Below are positions 62,174 to 64,000 of a DNA stretch of 64,000 nucleotides, in pieces. Position numbers and translations under genes: made by a program. Numbering within the stretch: the first letter of the stretch is position 1; every line of letters starts with the position of its first letter. The notes beneath the pieces were generated by a model. That model was not told the origin of the DNA. It did no database searches and saw only the letters and a program-made list of their open reading frames with translations. Source of the stretch: Ascaris suum (lineage: Eukaryota; Nematoda; Chromadorea; Rhabditida; Ascarididae); assembly GCA_013433145.1 (NCBI GenBank), contig CM024175.1, positions 10,772,516 through 10,836,515 of the forward strand, in the 5' to 3' direction.

Positions 62174-63860
62174 ATGGCGAGGAGGAGGACGTTGGTTTTT
62201 CTGAGGGCTTCGGTTCTCCTAGTGGCGATGAATGTTTTGTTCTTTTTGGTCCTATATCCGAAGGTAACTACGTTGTTGTTCCCGAAAAGCTGATGTAATA
62301 TCATGATGGGATTTAGCTTATGAGGCATCCATGACGAGCGAATCCAACCTTTTATGATAAGATACTTGGAGCTTTTATCTCTCATCGTTTTAGTATCCCT
62401 CTATCCCCCTCTATGTTATTCCCTTTCGTCGGAAATTTTCTCGCCACATGACACTGGATAGATGCCGGCTATTTATAGAGCGGTGATTTCATAGTTTTTT
62501 ATTTCTATCTGAATAAAGCATAGCATAATATTGATTTGCGGGGATCCGTGTATAATATTTGATTACCTGGTTGAGTGCCGTATCACCTGTGAGGTTGATT
62601 GACGTAATACGTGTATATATCATACGAAATAGTACAATATTTTCAAATTTGTTTTATTGATCAGGTGAAACGATGTAAATAGACATTTTTGGGCAATTCT
62701 ATCCGACCAATTTTTGCCACTTCAAACGAAAAAACGTTCAGAATACTCCGATCATGATATTGTCGAAGGTGTTTGATCGATTAAAACGAATGATTTTTTT
62801 TTCGTTTTTCATATATGAGTTCTAAATTCAATGTGTAAATATTAAATACTTATAATATTTTGCAATATTTTTTATTCTTCTTATATATATGGATAGAATA
62901 ATCGTTCGATGTTCACATTGCCATATCACATAAAAGAAGACATTGGCGGTCGACCGTCGCTGTTGAGATTTGAGCAGTGAGTATCACCATCGCATAGATA
63001 TGTGAGAGATTCGATTCGATGGTAATGTTGATTTTTTTTTTTAAGAGGGGTATTTCAATGAATTCGATTCCTGCGGAATGTGTTTGCATTTATGCTGGAT
63101 TGGAATATGACTTCTGCTATAGATTACACGAAAATGTTTCTATTCGAGGGAGAAAGATGAGTTGTACGAGTGCATCAATCCTATACAAATTGGGATTAAT
63201 CGGTTCGGTGATTATTGCTTCTTAAATTTTTATATGAAAATGAATCGATAGTAGAAGAAAAATTAGATGGTGGAATTAAGGATGCGTTATTCTTTTAGTC
63301 CTTTACTGAAGTTCCTTTCTCGAATCATTTAAAGCTGATTTATGCTGGCAATTCTTATTTTAAGCTTTTATCAAAATTGGCGTTAATTTTTGTTGTTTTT
63401 TGAGCTCACTTAGAGTTTATATTGGAAGGTGTTATCTCCTATTGAGGGCTGTCGTATAGTTTGAATGTCTATGTAATTCGATTATAGTCGTATTAAGATT
63501 GTCCCCAGTTTACTTGAAGAACTTGCGTTCGTTATACTCTCTCATTGATAATTGATAAAAAAAGATCTTAGTAATTGTTCTCGTTTAAGAGTATTGAATG
63601 TTCGGATGAAAAACCAACTTTAACATGATAATAGGTCGAGGTTCCATGGAGGTAAGACTGATTAGTCTATGTTCAAGACATTGGTATTGCTAGGGGATAT
63701 TTCGAACACTTCTTTACACTTGTCTATAATGTGGTGGGTTTTTTTTTTTTTTGCAGGGGAAGATAGCAATCATTATGTGGATTTACGACATGAGGATATA
63801 CCATCGCCAGTCATGGTGACCGCTTTTTCACAGAATCATTGGGATGAAGGAAGACGACTG
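62174..63860 (+). CDS. Type II membrane protein, DUF1647-like (glycosyltransferase-like), 5' part only
   Basis: Three exons with matching phases: 62174-62263, 63046-63202, 63757-63860, the last followed by a GTAATT donor. The gene continues beyond the right edge. Exon 1 encodes a short basic tail (MARRRTLVFLR) and a membrane anchor (ASVLLVAMNVLFFLVLY), the typical start of a Golgi type II enzyme. Exon 2 is Cys-rich (ECVCIYAGLEYDFCYRL, then KMSCTSASILYKLGL). Exon 3 has HEDIPSPVMVTAFSQNHWDE, which resembles the start of the DUF1647 domain (P-x-F-V-T-A-x-S-x-N-H-F-x-E) as I remember it. The exon 2 donor (ATCG/GTTCGG) and acceptor (TTTTTTTTTTAAG) are not strong. The family call rests on exon 3 alone. 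The next exons should show the rest of the domain. Confidence 0.6.
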
Positions 63861-64000
63861 GTAATTATTATATTCTTTTTTTTAAAAGAAATCCTTTGGT
63901 TTTTCTTCCCCAAAAAATTGGACGTTGCTTGAATAACAAATATAAGGTTGGAATGATGTTGCAATTTTTGTAATTCTATTTTAGTAATAAATTTTCATTG

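Overview
The window looks like a piece of an AT-rich nematode genome. Three things point there: a 16-exon POU-homeobox gene whose closest recognisable relative is ceh-18, a three-exon transthyretin-like secreted protein (a family expanded in nematodes), and the start of a type II membrane protein resembling the nematode-expanded DUF1647 family. GC content is low (roughly 30% by eye), T-runs and (TA)n tracts are frequent, and several introns are very long. This would suit a spirurid or other parasitic nematode better than Caenorhabditis, but the species is not determined.

Layout. 1-1,690: unassigned. 1,690-3,480: a decayed Ty3/gypsy pol (RNase H, integrase) on + that appears to be interrupted by an opposite-strand solo LTR. 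3,480-25,170: about 22 kb of AT-rich sequence without a supportable gene, holding microsatellites, a 42-bp minisatellite, G/C homopolymers, a few GC-richer islands and many octamer motifs (ATGCAAAT/ATTTGCAT). 25,171-48,963 (+): the POU gene, 16 coding exons with compatible phases, about 750 residues. Its introns carry tandem repeats and at least one LINE fragment. 48,964-52,600: AT-rich 3' flank with a (GT)n tract. 52,605-54,091 (-): transthyretin-like gene. 55,000-58,400: unresolved coding-like sequence. 59,220-60,200: a dead LINE reverse transcriptase on -, beside a (TTTA)n array. 60,347-60,419 (+): tRNA-Arg(CCG). 62,174 to the right edge (+): first three exons of the DUF1647-like gene, which continues outside the window.

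The genes do not form an operon or shared pathway. The most interesting signal is the hand-counted excess of the POU octamer motif (about 48 copies against about 5 expected from base composition) in and around a gene encoding an octamer-type POU factor. This suggests autoregulation, but it could equally be a genome-wide word bias. I found no CRISPR, toxin, defence or other new molecular system.
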